The notes: generated from the sequence alone by a model not told the origin. DNA of 43,245 nucleotides from Pseudanabaena sp. SR411 (GCF_002251945.1 NZ_NDHW01000061.1:51545-94789); one strand, 5' to 3'; positions 27,871-36,780 are shown, counted from the stretch's first letter. Translations and numbers: made by a program.

Positions 27871-28558
27871 AAGCCGCAAGTTTATCCAAGATTTCCGCTG
27901 TTCGCATTCCTTGTTTTACCCAACCCTCAACTGGTTGAACTTTACTAGTGAGTCCAACCAGAAAGCGCGTGTAACTCTCCTGTTTAGAGGAATTATCAAC
28001 ATCAGGATCTGGCTGCGACGACCAGTCAGTGGCACAGGCGCGAATATCCTTACCTGCCCAGCGTGAAAACCACGCAGCAATAAAACCTGCTTGCAATTGA
28101 TGCCAAGGTAACTTACCCGACTGCAAGCCAATTTCACTGCCCGTCGTTAGCACAGAATTTTCGGTGGTTACGACGATCAGCCCATGTTGACGATGGCTAA
28201 AGTCAAGGGTTATGGTTCCCATGCCATGTACTGTCCAGAGTTGGCGCATTGTGGCGAGAAATTCCACCGCATTAGTCGCCATAATTGTCGTCCCTTGATA
28301 GGACTCGATTTCGCTACGAATGTGATCGTAGAAAGAGCCGCCCCAGCCAAAGCCAAAGGTATAGAGTGCTAAAGTACCTGCTTGCCCTGCCTCAGAATAA
28401 AGCGAGCGGTGGATACTCCGTAACAAGAAATCTGGCACAGCCACAAGGCGATCGCCTTGACGAGTAGAGAGCAACCCCGTCGCAGGATCGGACTTGACGT
28501 AAAAACGAGGGGAAAAGTAATTACTAGGAATTGAATTGGTAATCATTGGCTTAACCAT
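27869..28558 (-). CDS. V4R-domain protein (Slr0144-like), last gene of the PAP-type cluster
   Basis: The 229-residue product has an N-terminal region with LALYTFGFGWGGSFYDHI and a C-terminal V4R-type (4-vinyl reductase/hydrocarbon-binding) region: LQAGFIAAWFSRWAGKDIRA, CATDWSS, YTRFLVGLTSKV. The glycine-rich and cysteine-bearing pattern matches the Slr0144/Slr0147 type as I remember it. V4R domains bind small hydrophobic or tetrapyrrole-like ligands; no enzymatic activity can be assigned. The 16-bp overlap with the phycobiliprotein-like gene upstream indicates translational coupling. Its position suggests a role in photosystem or pigment-protein assembly (inference from the PAP cluster). Confidence 0.8.
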   Translation of the reverse strand: MVKPMITNSIPSNYFSPRFYVKSDPATGLLSTRQGDRLVAVPDFLLRSIHRSLYSEAGQAGTLALYTFGFGWGGSFYDHIRSEIESYQGTTIMATNAVEFLATMRQLWTVHGMGTITLDFSHRQHGLIVVTTENSVLTTGSEIGLQSGKLPWHQLQAGFIAAWFSRWAGKDIRACATDWSSQPDPDVDNSSKQESYTRFLVGLTSKVQPVEGWVKQGMRTAEILDKLAA

Positions 28559-29013
28559 TGGTGGGCGATCGCAAGGTATGGCAGTAGCAAATCCGCATTT
28601 TCCTTAGGAAGATTTGCCTGAACGGATTTCTGCAAGGAGCGATAGACAAAATCATTTACACGTTGGTTTTTTAAAGCCAACATAATGTTTTGCATCCAAT
28701 ACAGCAACCGATCTTTGAGCAATTCTTCATCTTGCAATAACATGGCTGTCGCACAGTATCGCAGCACCAAAGCCATGTCCCGATTACATTTATTACCGCC
28801 ATCAACAGTTACTTTTGCCGCCACCTCAGGAGCCGTGCTAATAATCTGTTGCATGACTTGCTCAAGAATGACATTTTCCTTAGTCTGGAGCAGATCATAG
28901 GTTTGACGACGCTGTTGCCAAGAAGCGATCGCTCCATCCAATGTCCGCAAATCTTCGGGTGTAATGTAGGAGCCATCGGCACGATCTAAAACATTTTCTA
29001 AGAGAGTAAGCAT
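28543..29013 (-). CDS. Second phycobiliprotein-like protein, inside the PAP-type cluster
   Basis: The 156-residue helical protein is the same length as the protein at 1177. It keeps the bilin-helix pattern: Cys76-x2-Asp79 and Arg85-Tyr86 (KCNRDMALVLRYCATAMLL), followed by DEELLKDRLLYWMQNI, a segment found in allophycocyanin-like subunits. Overall similarity to classical subunits is weak. Proximity to V4R and ferredoxin-like proteins suggests pigment handling or photosystem II assembly rather than light harvesting (inference). It overlaps the downstream V4R gene by 16 bp and starts at a clear ATG. Confidence 0.75.
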   Translation of the reverse strand: MLTLLENVLDRADGSYITPEDLRTLDGAIASWQQRRQTYDLLQTKENVILEQVMQQIISTAPEVAAKVTVDGGNKCNRDMALVLRYCATAMLLQDEELLKDRLLYWMQNIMLALKNQRVNDFVYRSLQKSVQANLPKENADLLLPYLAIAHQWLSQ

Positions 29014-29045
29014 AATTTTAAAAGTTTAATTAAATGATGGTTTAG

Positions 29046-29074
29046 AAAATAAATGTGCTTTGCACATTTGTTTT
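29046..29074. terminator. Hairpin inside the PAP-type cluster
   Basis: AAAATAAATGTGC-TTT-GCACATTTGTTTT, one mismatch. It sits between the two small genes at 29013 and 29084 and may act as an attenuator. Confidence 0.55.
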
Positions 29075-29083
29075 TTGGTGCGA

Positions 29084-29485
29084 TTAGGAATCAGGAAAAT
29101 TAACCAGCAAATCCTCCAGCAAAGTCAGATCTTCCTCCTTCGCAATCAAGACTTCCTGACTCTCAGCATTCCACTCGATTTGCTCAATCAACTCTTTGGT
29201 TGTTAAAAACTCCAAATTGTCAATATTGTCTAACCCTAATAAAAAAGTTGCAGGACGCGAATTCAAAATTGGTGGCTCACTACTCAGAGGACTTTGCTCA
29301 TGGAGATCTTCATAGTGTTGCGATCGCGGCGATCGCTTAGAAGGAGAGCCACCTAAATCCGCAGTAAAAAATACTTTGAGCGATTTAATTAGTGACTTCC
29401 ATAGCTTTTTGAGCCAATGTAGCCAATTTTTTAACGACCAATTTTTTAAAGTGTGATTGGCACGATAATTACTTCTTTTTCTCAA
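29084..29485 (-). CDS. Small basic-to-acidic protein of the PAP-type cluster
   Basis: This 133-residue protein has a Lys/Trp-rich amphipathic N-terminus (NWSLKNWLHWLKKLWKSLIK), a Ser/Pro-rich middle, and an acidic C-terminus (LEFLTTKELIEQIEWNAESQ, then EVLIAKEEDLTLLEDLL). No domain is recognised. Cluster position suggests the Slr0145-type protein, which is inference. The N-terminal helix could bind membranes. The start is a TTG at 29485, supported by GGAGGAA eight bases upstream; no ATG lies in a suitable place. Confidence 0.65.
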   Translation of the reverse strand: MRKRSNYRANHTLKNWSLKNWLHWLKKLWKSLIKSLKVFFTADLGGSPSKRSPRSQHYEDLHEQSPLSSEPPILNSRPATFLLGLDNIDNLEFLTTKELIEQIEWNAESQEVLIAKEEDLTLLEDLLVNFPDS

Positions 29486-29529
29486 CTTAAATTCCTCCTG
29501 TATCCATTGACTGAGCTATATCTCTTTTC

Positions 29530-29578
29530 AAGTAAGTAGTTATTTGCCTGCCAAAGGCAGGCAAATAACTACTTACTT
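29530..29578. repeat. Perfect palindrome, 23-bp arms, AAA centre, with TATA on each side
   Basis: AAGTAAGTAGTTATTTGCCT and GCC pair exactly across AAA. TATA occurs at 29517-29520 and 29582-29585 (right side GCTATA), so this may be a minimal, 69-bp form of the TATA-flanked elements. It lies between two genes of the cluster. Confidence 0.75.
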
Positions 29579-29580
29579 CG

Positions 29581-30291
29581 CTATAGTCCATTACCATTAG
29601 TAGAATCTTGCTCTAGTAACCTTTCTTCAATTTCTTGAGCAGTAGCACCAGAACTTAGCCAAAATTCGGCAGCCTTAATCCGAGTCTCTGACCCAATCAA
29701 GAAACGGCAAAAGTCATTCCCCATCGAATAGCATTGAATTTCAGTACTACTCAATCCTCGATTGAGCATCACCGAAAAGAAACCTGCTAACAATCCTGCA
29801 TAAAGAAAACATACAGGCTTACCAATATTTCCCATCGATTTTGCTACTGCCGAATCAAATAGGTCAACAAAGATGAAACCTTCGCGAATCGAACTAAGAT
29901 CGACATTCCATTTTCCCCAGCCTTGAGATGTCAATGGCCACCACCAAGTCTCTAGGGCAAAGCTAAGACTAGATTTATTAATACTGAACTGAAAATCTCT
30001 CTCAAACCAGATTTTAAAATCTTTGGCATCCTCAGTTCCCCAATCTTTGCCAATCAAATACATCAACCAGCCAGAAGCTTCGCCAACTTCATGGTCTAGC
30101 CCTTTGAGCAGTGACACAATAAAATCATCACTAGCTAACACATACTGATGTTGGTTCCAGTCTCTAATTTGTCCTTTAGACTGATCAAATTTAAAAAATG
30201 TATGGCGACTATAATGACAAACTTGAGATAAAGAGGTTAATCGAAGAAGCGATTCTTCATTAGTATTAGTACGAAAGGTTGATTTGGTCAT
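29581..30291 (-). CDS. V4R-domain protein (Slr0147-like)
   Basis: This protein of about 236 residues ends in a V4R-type region: KPVCFLYAGLLAGFFSVMLN, RGLSSTEIQCYSMGNDFCRFLIGS, with two cysteines eight residues apart, then AAEFWLSSGATAQEIEERLL. The N-terminal domain is specific to this group. V4R domains bind hydrophobic ligands and occur in 4-vinyl reductase-associated proteins; no catalytic function can be claimed. I chose ATG 30291, with GAGGA seven bases upstream, over a TTG at 30297. It is the second V4R gene of the cluster, following the ferredoxin-like gene on the same strand at 65 bp. Confidence 0.8.
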   Translation of the reverse strand: MTKSTFRTNTNEESLLRLTSLSQVCHYSRHTFFKFDQSKGQIRDWNQHQYVLASDDFIVSLLKGLDHEVGEASGWLMYLIGKDWGTEDAKDFKIWFERDFQFSINKSSLSFALETWWWPLTSQGWGKWNVDLSSIREGFIFVDLFDSAVAKSMGNIGKPVCFLYAGLLAGFFSVMLNRGLSSTEIQCYSMGNDFCRFLIGSETRIKAAEFWLSSGATAQEIEERLLEQDSTNGNGL

Positions 30292-30355
30292 TTGCAATCC
30301 TCAGATTGATCCGATGAAATAGATATAAATTGGCGATCGCAGAGCTTCAGTAATG

Positions 30356-30877
30356 TTATTTACCTGAAGCCATAGATTTTTCTGGCGGTAATAAAATTTG
30401 ACTTAAATCAGTACTGAAAGAGGAATCAATTTCAGCCATTTTTTCTAAGGCTGAACGTAAAATCAGTTTACCTTCTTCAACTAAAACGTCACCAGTTAAA
30501 GGATGGATTAGATTTTGCTGAGCGCGTTTTCCGATTAAGTTTTTTAATTCCCCAATCGAACCGATATACATCCCTTGAGGAACTTCAATCACGATGCCAT
30601 CTTGCCAAACCTTTGCCTGACAAGCCAGACGTGAATTTGCTTTAGATGAAGTGATAAAGCTGAGGGTTAATATTTCCTGTTCACTTTTGGGGCTTAGCGA
30701 TTTTTCCCCAGCTTGAATATACACATGACAAGTTGCACATCGCCCCTGACCACCACAGGCTTGAAGTACATTCATCTCCTGTTTGATCAAAACACTGAGT
30801 AAAGTACTGTCGGTTGAAACCTCCACATCTTGATTTAAAGGTTGTAATTTTATCTGTTTCACTTCGATCTCATTCAA
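30356..30877 (-). CDS. 2Fe-2S ferredoxin-like protein (Slr0148-like)
   Basis: The 173-residue protein has a plant-type 2Fe-2S ferredoxin fold with an extension. The cluster ligands are visible as C-x5-C-x2-C in LQACGGQGRCATCHVYI, plus the fourth cysteine in SRLACQAKVW. The C-terminal 80 residues (YIGSIGELKNLIGKRAQQNL, NPLTGDVL-like HPLTGDVLVEEGKLILRSAL) form a shared extension also seen in the ferredoxin at 32168. Electron transfer is likely; partners are unknown. The start is a TTG at 30877 overlapping the previous gene's stop (TTGAATGA), which implies coupling. GTG 30862 is an alternative. Confidence 0.85.
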   Translation of the reverse strand: MNEIEVKQIKLQPLNQDVEVSTDSTLLSVLIKQEMNVLQACGGQGRCATCHVYIQAGEKSLSPKSEQEILTLSFITSSKANSRLACQAKVWQDGIVIEVPQGMYIGSIGELKNLIGKRAQQNLIHPLTGDVLVEEGKLILRSALEKMAEIDSSFSTDLSQILLPPEKSMASGK

Positions 30878-31733
30878 CTGGGGAAATTAGCTTGGAAACA
30901 TCGGCAGATAGAGTTTTGGCTTGCAATATCTGCGAGAAGTCAACAATGACGCGCTCACATTCTTTCAAAAAAGCTCTTACCCATGTTTGAATATCTTGCA
31001 ATTGAACAGGATTTAATGGCTCAATCTGCTCAGAGATAAAGGGACAACTTATTTGTCCTTGATAGTCAACCTTCCAATATTCAAGAGAGGGATGGAGTGA
31101 AACTAGGCTGGCATGACTTTTTTTCCAATAGTTCGCGATCGCCAATGGTCCCAAATAACTGGAACTGTACTTAGTCAGTCGGTTTAGGGCTACTAGGGTT
31201 GCCTCCCACGTTAGGGTGTCAGACTTGTCTGTAGCTGCATTAGCTTCCCCATTGCTATTTCGATTATTTTGGCTAGAATCTTCGATCGCAATTTGCAGGA
31301 CGTTACGAATCAAAGCTTGCTGGAATTGATGTACGTTTTGAGGATGCACACTTATTATGTCACGGACACCTCGATCAATCGCCCACTTCCGAAAAAAGTC
31401 ACTAACCTCCAGTTGATCAACTAGTAAAATGATCGGCAAATCCTGCCATTGTTTGAGGCATCGGCGACAAACCTCTAACCAATTTAAATCTTCCAGTGTA
31501 CCCAACAAAATTAGATCAGAAGATTGTTGAGTAACAGTCTGCACCAATTGCTGATAATTGGAACAGAGATCAGGAACCCAGCGGTTATCTTTTTTGATTT
31601 CTTGAAGAATAACTTGCGAGACTGTTGGTTTTGACTCAGCTAAAGCCAAATGGATAAGCTGCTTTTTTTGATACGGCTTATCCACCAATTCTTCAAAAAA
31701 AGAATCAGAGTTATTCATTGTTAATGTCTGCAT
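30870..31733 (-). CDS. Pseudo-receiver domain protein of the PAP-type cluster
   Basis: A 287-residue protein. Residues about 25-150 resemble a response-regulator receiver fold (SSDLILLGTLEDLNWLEVCR, LPIILLVDQ), but the phospho-accepting Asp position is Gly in LILLGTLE and the conserved Lys is missing (RDIISVHP). It therefore cannot be phosphorylated in the usual way. An Asn/Ser-rich linker follows (about 155-170). The C-terminal domain (YWKKSHASLVSLHPSLEYWK, VRAFLKECERVIVDF) is unknown to me. Within this cluster it would fit the Slr0149 position (inference). Its stop overlaps the start of the ferredoxin-like gene. Confidence 0.65.
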   Translation of the reverse strand: MQTLTMNNSDSFFEELVDKPYQKKQLIHLALAESKPTVSQVILQEIKKDNRWVPDLCSNYQQLVQTVTQQSSDLILLGTLEDLNWLEVCRRCLKQWQDLPIILLVDQLEVSDFFRKWAIDRGVRDIISVHPQNVHQFQQALIRNVLQIAIEDSSQNNRNSNGEANAATDKSDTLTWEATLVALNRLTKYSSSYLGPLAIANYWKKSHASLVSLHPSLEYWKVDYQGQISCPFISEQIEPLNPVQLQDIQTWVRAFLKECERVIVDFSQILQAKTLSADVSKLISPVE

Positions 31734-32167
31734 TGCAATTTGTTATAAGTTTTTATTAAAAGTTTTTATTTTTATAATATTCAAAGTTTAAAATTGGATT
31801 AATGACAAAAAAATGATTTAAAAATTAGAATAACGTTTTTAGAAAATCCCCCAATCCGAAACATACAGGTTTTCAAGTCTGTGATTAACAGAGATGTCCT
31901 GCCCTAGGGAGTTCAGGACAAAACTTGGTTAATTCATAAATCATGAAAGATGCAACAGGTAGAGGTAATAATTTTGTTAACCAGTCTATAACCTCTTAAA
32001 AGACAAGTATCTAAAAGTTAAAAAAAATATGTAATTTTTAACACTAGAGCAATTCTAAACAATTTGTGAAAGTGTGCTACGAAGTAGCACACTTTCACAA
32101 ATTGTTTAATCTCACCATTTGTTTTCCTAAAACATAAGAGGCGGCGCGAAGCGCCGCCTCTTATGTT
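31734..32167. other. 434-bp gap inside the PAP-type region
   Basis: No coding sequence was found. The right part holds two long palindromes (32056-32108 and 32124-32174). The AT-rich left part (31734-32055) probably contains the promoter of the downstream minus-strand genes, which would split the cluster into two transcription units. Confidence 0.5.
32056..32108. repeat. Perfect palindrome, 25-bp arms, TAC-GAA-GTA centre
   Basis: TAAACAATTTGTGAAAGTGT then GCTAC pairs exactly across GAA. It lies 15 bp from the next palindrome. Confidence 0.8.
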
Positions 32168-32174
32168 TTAGGAA
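32124..32174. terminator. Palindrome over the stop codon of the first ferredoxin-like gene
   Basis: TTCCTAAAACATAAGAGGCG then GCGC pairs exactly across GAA. The ferredoxin-like gene's stop codon is inside the right arm. Confidence 0.75.
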
Positions 32175-32608
32175 TCACTTAGTAATCGTTCTAAAATTTC
32201 TTGTGTAATTAGATTCCCTTCTTGAACTAACAACTCATTGGTGATGGGGTGATAGATATTGCGAGGAGCAATACGGTTTTTGAGGCGTTCAAAAATTTGT
32301 GCTAGTTTTTTGTCAGCTTTGTTATCTAGATAAAAAACAACTCCATCCTCTAAGACTGAAGCTTGGCAGGTCAGACGATAAAGCGATAGATCGCGGCGCG
32401 TATTTTTGAGGGTGATCTGTTCTAGGGTTTGCATCGGGCTGAGGCAGTTTGCTCCCTCAAATACTCTCAGAGCGCAAGTACCGCAGGTTCCTTGTCCTTG
32501 ACATGTGGCAACTAGTTCAACCTTGGCATGTTTAAGCGATCGCCACAATCTATTTTTTGCGGAGACGTTGATCGTAATTCCTAGAGGTTCGAGTTTAATG
32601 CGAGGCAT
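32168..32608 (-). CDS. 2Fe-2S ferredoxin-like protein, first gene of the PAP-type region
   Basis: The product of about 146 residues starts MPRIKLEPLGITINVSAKNR. It carries 2Fe-2S ligands C-x5-C-x2-C (ATCQGQGTCGTCALRVF) and a fourth cysteine (YRLTCQASVL). The C-terminal extension (LKNRIAPRNIYHPITNELLV, QEGNLITQEILERLL) parallels the other ferredoxin-like gene at 30356, so the two are probably paralogues. I chose ATG 32608. The 45-residue extension to 32743 lacks ferredoxin similarity and runs into the palindrome after smc. It is separated from the rest of the cluster by 434 bp. Confidence 0.85.
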   Translation of the reverse strand: MPRIKLEPLGITINVSAKNRLWRSLKHAKVELVATCQGQGTCGTCALRVFEGANCLSPMQTLEQITLKNTRRDLSLYRLTCQASVLEDGVVFYLDNKADKKLAQIFERLKNRIAPRNIYHPITNELLVQEGNLITQEILERLLSDS

Positions 32609-32696
32609 AGAGATTAGATTGTGCCGAAAAAAGTGTATTGTTCTGAGATGAACCGCACAATGCGTTGATGATCCTAACCTTTTTTGGACAAGTTTA

Positions 32697-32759
32697 ATAA
32701 AAAACAATTTAAGTGTTTCCTTCGCCGAAGGCGAAGGAAACACTTAAATTGTTTTTTAT
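32697..32759. terminator. 63-bp perfect palindrome after smc
   Basis: ATAAAAAACAATTTAAGTGT then TTCCTTCGCC pairs exactly across GAA. It overlaps the smc stop codon and separates smc from the ferredoxin-like gene on the same strand. Confidence 0.82.
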
Positions 32760-35700
32760 GAAGTTGCGATTGAAGGCGATCGCAGTTCTAAGCCCAAAAC
32801 TTGCGTATGCTCACCTCTTGCTTGAGTTACACCAATTGTTCGTTCTGAGGCTTCGATCATGGGGCGGCGCAGACTGACCACAATGAATTGGGCGAGGTTA
32901 GCTTGCTTGCGTACCATCTTCGATAGACGTTCCACATTCGAGCCGTCAAGGAACATATCTACCTCATCAAAGGCATAGAATGGTGATGGGCGATAGCGTT
33001 GTAAAGCAAAGATAAAGCTGAGGGCCGTGAGAGATTTCTCTCCTCCAGACATGGATGCTAGATGCTGAACTTGTTTCCCTTTAGGATGAGCAACCAAAGT
33101 CAGTCCACCACTAAGAGGAGCATTGGGATTTTCTAATTGTAGATAGCCGTCGCCATCAGAGAGTTCGGCAAAGATCTCTTTGAAATGTCCATTTACCGCA
33201 TCAAAGGCTTGCATGAAAGCACGTTGACGTAAAGTTGTAAAGTTCTCAATTCTGATTAAAAGTTCAGTGCGTTCTTGGTTAAGGGTTTCTAGACGGTTGC
33301 TAAGTTCTTCAAGACGTTGGGATGTTGCTTCGTATTCAGCGATCGCCATCATATTGACTGGCTCCATCGATTGAATACGCTTGAGTAAGCGGCGTTGCTC
33401 TAGTTGTAACTGTTCGAGAGTCATGGTCTCAGGAACTTCAGGAACAATATCAGGAAGTTCAATTTGATCAAGTTGTTCAGTAAATTGAACTATTTGCTGT
33501 TCGAGTTCGGTTTGACGTTCACAATTTTTTTGGAGTTGCCATTGCTGCTGCTGTTGTTGTTGCTGTTGAGTACGCAGTGATCGCTCACAGGCATCACGCT
33601 CTTGTTTTGCTGAGCCAATGGTTTGTTCGAGAACTTCTAAGCGAGATTGATAGGAGGCGATCGCGGCTTCAGTTTGTTTGATTTGATGCTGAATTTGTGA
33701 TGTGCTATTAATCAGTTCGGCTTGAGTACTACGCAATTCTTGGAGACGAGTTTGACGTTGTGCCATTTTCTCCAAGGCTAATTTATGCTGATTTTCTAAT
33801 TCTCCTAACTGTTGCTTAGCGGTCCGCAGTTCAATTTCCGCCGTATTGAGCAGAGCTTCTTGACCTTGCAATGCGTCTTGAGCTTGAAGCCAACGGGTAT
33901 GGGTTCCCGATTTTTCCAGTTCTGTAAGTTCGGCACGCTTGACTAAAAGTTTTGCTTCTAGTTCCGCAATGTTGCCATCAAGGGTATTTAATTGGGACTG
34001 CCCAATCTCAATTGCAGCACGAGTTTGTTGAATCTGGTCTTGCAAGCGAGAGCGATCGCGACTATTGCGTTCGATTTGTTCATAGATGCGATCGCGTTGG
34101 AGTTGGGCTTCGCGATGAGTCGTCCTTGCTGCTTGCAATTGCTCTTCATATTTAGCAATTCCCGTTAATGCGCCACGCAAACGTTGATTCAGACGAGCTA
34201 ACATCTGATCGATTTCCAACAGGCGATCGCGAAGTTGCTTTGTTTCCGAAGATTCCGCAGGTTTAGTATTGCCAAAATGGAGACTGGTATGCAAAGGAGC
34301 GCTACCACCCGTCATCGCCCCTGATGTTTCCAGAATTTCTCCTTCTAGGGTCACCATACGGTATTTACCAATATGGAATCGTGCTTGATCAAGATGCTCG
34401 AATACGAGAGTATTCCCAAACACGAAGGAGAATACATCTTGATAGCGATCTTCGTAGGTGACTAGATTGAAGGCATAGTCGATCGCCCCTAGCTTTTGCG
34501 CTTCTGTACGTGAAGGAAACCTAGCCGACTGTAATTTGTTTAGAGGTAAGAAAGTAGCTCGACCTGCGCGTTCGCGTTTAAGTAAAGCGATCGCTTCCGC
34601 TGCAACTTGATCATTCTCAACCACCAAGTTTCCTAAGCGTCCACCTGCACAGATTTCCAGAGCCAATTGATAGCGGGGTTCCACCAGTCCCAACTGAGCG
34701 ACTAATCCATATACGCCCGACATGTCCGCTTCAATCACCACCTGTGAAGCTTTAGTTCCCTGTACTTCTCGGCTAGCTTGTACCTGAGCCTCCAATTTAT
34801 CGAGTTGGCGAGTTTTGACGCGCTGTTCTTGAGTAATTCGATCAATAGTCTCATTCTGAAGTTGCACTTCTAATTGAGCCTCGGCAAGATTTTTAGCAAG
34901 GGTCTGAACTAAAGACTCGGCTCCACTTACTTCCGCTTCTTGTAGGCGTAAAGCATCTTCAAGGGACTGGTTAGACAACATGTCAACTGCATAGCGACCT
35001 TCGCCAGCCATGACTTCTTGCAGTTCGCGCTCTTGTGATTCTAATTGAATTGAACGTTGGTTAAGAACTTCTCGAAGTCGAGTTTGCTCTTGTTTTTGAG
35101 GATCGAGTTCTGCTTGAGCATGATCCGCATCCTGACGCAATTGTGTTTGTTGACGCACCCATTCCGATGAAGCTGAGGCGATCGCTTGGACTTCCTTGCG
35201 ATATTGCGAAACAATCGATGACTGTTGATCACGGGCTTTTTCGGCAGTAATTACCGATTCTTCTTTAAATTGCTTTTGTGATTCTAGTTCTTCAGCTTCA
35301 TGCAAGAGGCGATCAATTTCCTCTTGCGTGCTGACAATATGGTTCTGATTATTTTGATAGGAGCTAGTCAGAGATTGCTGCTGACGTTGTAAGCCACGTA
35401 GTTCAGCTTGTTGAGCCGATAAGTTACTAGAAACCGAGAGATATTCTTCTTCACCGAGAGTATGGACGCGATCGCTTAATTCATTAAGTTGGACAGTGCC
35501 TGTCTCAATCACCTGCGATAGCTCGGCTAGAGACTTTTCTAAATTGCTACATTGTTCCTTATTATTAACCAGCTCAACATTGCGAAGTGATTGCTGATAG
35601 AGGATCTCACGCTGCTGAAGAACTGCCTCAGAAGCTTCCATCCGTTCGTATTCTAGCCGTAGCGCCTTATATTTTTCAGCTTTGACGCGATCGCCTTTTA

Positions 35701-36367
35701 GTTTCTCCTTATTGGCAATTAGTTCTTGCTCAACTATCCGAAATCTCTCTTCCTGAGCTTTGACATCATCCAATTTATCTTTTGCCGTAGCAATTTTGCG
35801 ATCAAATTCACCTACACCTGCCAATTCGTCAATAATTTCCCGCCGTTCTCGTGAATTCATCGAGATAATGCCCGTTACATCCCCTTGCAAAACAACATTA
35901 TAACCTTCAGGATAAATACGGAATTTGGCTAATTGTTCATGTAACTCACTTAAATTACAAGGAGTTCCATTAATGTAATAAGTAGAAGTGTAAGTCCCCT
36001 GACTAGTCACCCGCAATTTTCGCATCACTGTCCATTCACCCACAGACTGCCCTTCTGCTGTAGGTATTTCTACGCCTTCAGCCTGTAGAGCTGTCACTTC
36101 AGCATCTTCAAGAGCAAAGGTAACCGTAACGATCGCCTCAACCATCCGACCTTTTTTACTATGGGCTTGGTTCACTAAGTCTGGTAAGCGATCGGCTCGC
36201 ATCCCCTTGGAGCCTGCAAGTCCCAGGGCAAACAGCAGTGCATCAAGAATATTTGACTTACCCGAACCATTGGGTCCTGAAACAACAGTAAACCCAGTCA
36301 TTAATGGGATTGACACAGTTGAGCCAAAGGACTTAAATCTGGTGAGTTCTACATTTTTAATGTACAT
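32756..36367 (-). CDS. smc: Chromosome segregation protein SMC
   Basis: SMC is the condensin ATPase that organises and segregates the chromosome. The protein of about 1203 residues begins MYIKNVELTRFKSFG with Walker A VVSGPNGSGKSNILDALLFA (about 30-49). Two long coiled coils (about 170-500 and 670-1000) flank a hinge (GVYGLVAQLGLVEPRYQLAL to RATFLPLNKL). The C-terminal head has the ABC signature LASMSGGEKSLTALSFIFAL and Walker B YAFDEVDMFLDGSN. A Gln run (nine residues) sits in the second coil. ATG 36367 is used; a TTG two codons earlier is unlikely. No scpA or scpB is adjacent. Its stop is inside a long palindrome. Confidence 0.97.
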   Translation of the reverse strand: MYIKNVELTRFKSFGSTVSIPLMTGFTVVSGPNGSGKSNILDALLFALGLAGSKGMRADRLPDLVNQAHSKKGRMVEAIVTVTFALEDAEVTALQAEGVEIPTAEGQSVGEWTVMRKLRVTSQGTYTSTYYINGTPCNLSELHEQLAKFRIYPEGYNVVLQGDVTGIISMNSRERREIIDELAGVGEFDRKIATAKDKLDDVKAQEERFRIVEQELIANKEKLKGDRVKAEKYKALRLEYERMEASEAVLQQREILYQQSLRNVELVNNKEQCSNLEKSLAELSQVIETGTVQLNELSDRVHTLGEEEYLSVSSNLSAQQAELRGLQRQQQSLTSSYQNNQNHIVSTQEEIDRLLHEAEELESQKQFKEESVITAEKARDQQSSIVSQYRKEVQAIASASSEWVRQQTQLRQDADHAQAELDPQKQEQTRLREVLNQRSIQLESQERELQEVMAGEGRYAVDMLSNQSLEDALRLQEAEVSGAESLVQTLAKNLAEAQLEVQLQNETIDRITQEQRVKTRQLDKLEAQVQASREVQGTKASQVVIEADMSGVYGLVAQLGLVEPRYQLALEICAGGRLGNLVVENDQVAAEAIALLKRERAGRATFLPLNKLQSARFPSRTEAQKLGAIDYAFNLVTYEDRYQDVFSFVFGNTLVFEHLDQARFHIGKYRMVTLEGEILETSGAMTGGSAPLHTSLHFGNTKPAESSETKQLRDRLLEIDQMLARLNQRLRGALTGIAKYEEQLQAARTTHREAQLQRDRIYEQIERNSRDRSRLQDQIQQTRAAIEIGQSQLNTLDGNIAELEAKLLVKRAELTELEKSGTHTRWLQAQDALQGQEALLNTAEIELRTAKQQLGELENQHKLALEKMAQRQTRLQELRSTQAELINSTSQIQHQIKQTEAAIASYQSRLEVLEQTIGSAKQERDACERSLRTQQQQQQQQQWQLQKNCERQTELEQQIVQFTEQLDQIELPDIVPEVPETMTLEQLQLEQRRLLKRIQSMEPVNMMAIAEYEATSQRLEELSNRLETLNQERTELLIRIENFTTLRQRAFMQAFDAVNGHFKEIFAELSDGDGYLQLENPNAPLSGGLTLVAHPKGKQVQHLASMSGGEKSLTALSFIFALQRYRPSPFYAFDEVDMFLDGSNVERLSKMVRKQANLAQFIVVSLRRPMIEASERTIGVTQARGEHTQVLGLELRSPSIATS

Positions 36368-36492
36368 ATGCAATATACGCGATAGCGATCGGGGGGAGGT
36401 AAGCTAGTTTTTGGCAGCAGGAAAGTGCCAATACGTTATCACAACTTGGCAAAAATGGCATAGATATTCTTAAAACAATACTATGGACAAAG

Positions 36493-36780
36493 TTAGTCAG
36501 AAATAGAGCCGTAAGAGCAAAGTTTGTGGAAATTAGGGTGGGATTTAATCAAGGTAAGGTCTAAATCTAACAGGGAAATAAAGCGGACAAGGAGATGGTG
36601 ATTGAGAGCCAGACGTTTGTAAGTCGCCATAGAGAAAACAAAAGGTTTGAGAGAATGAGATGAAAGATGAAGTTGCCAAGCCTCAAACTTGGCAAGATTA
36701 AGAGCCATCAAATTAGCGTTGAAATGAAAGTCAATCTTAGTCAAATCACGAGCTTGGCAATCGGTTAAACCTGTAAATTA
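36493..36780 (-). pseudogene. C-terminal remnant of an IS4-type transposase
   Basis: The minus strand reads FTGLTDCQARDLTKIDFHFN, then ANLMALNLAKFEAWQL, typical of the DDE-domain end of IS4/IS701-like transposases of cyanobacteria, with the late acidic residue region. It ends at a stop near 36493. Everything upstream, including the first two catalytic aspartates, is missing. The junction at about 36780-36790 abuts the truncated 5' end of the Rpn-like gene on the other strand. This suggests that insertion of the element truncated that gene. Confidence 0.7.

Noticed and set aside
32609-32743. N-terminal extension of the ferredoxin-like protein
   Set aside because: The added residues do not resemble a ferredoxin or a signal peptide, and the TTG start sits close to the smc terminator.
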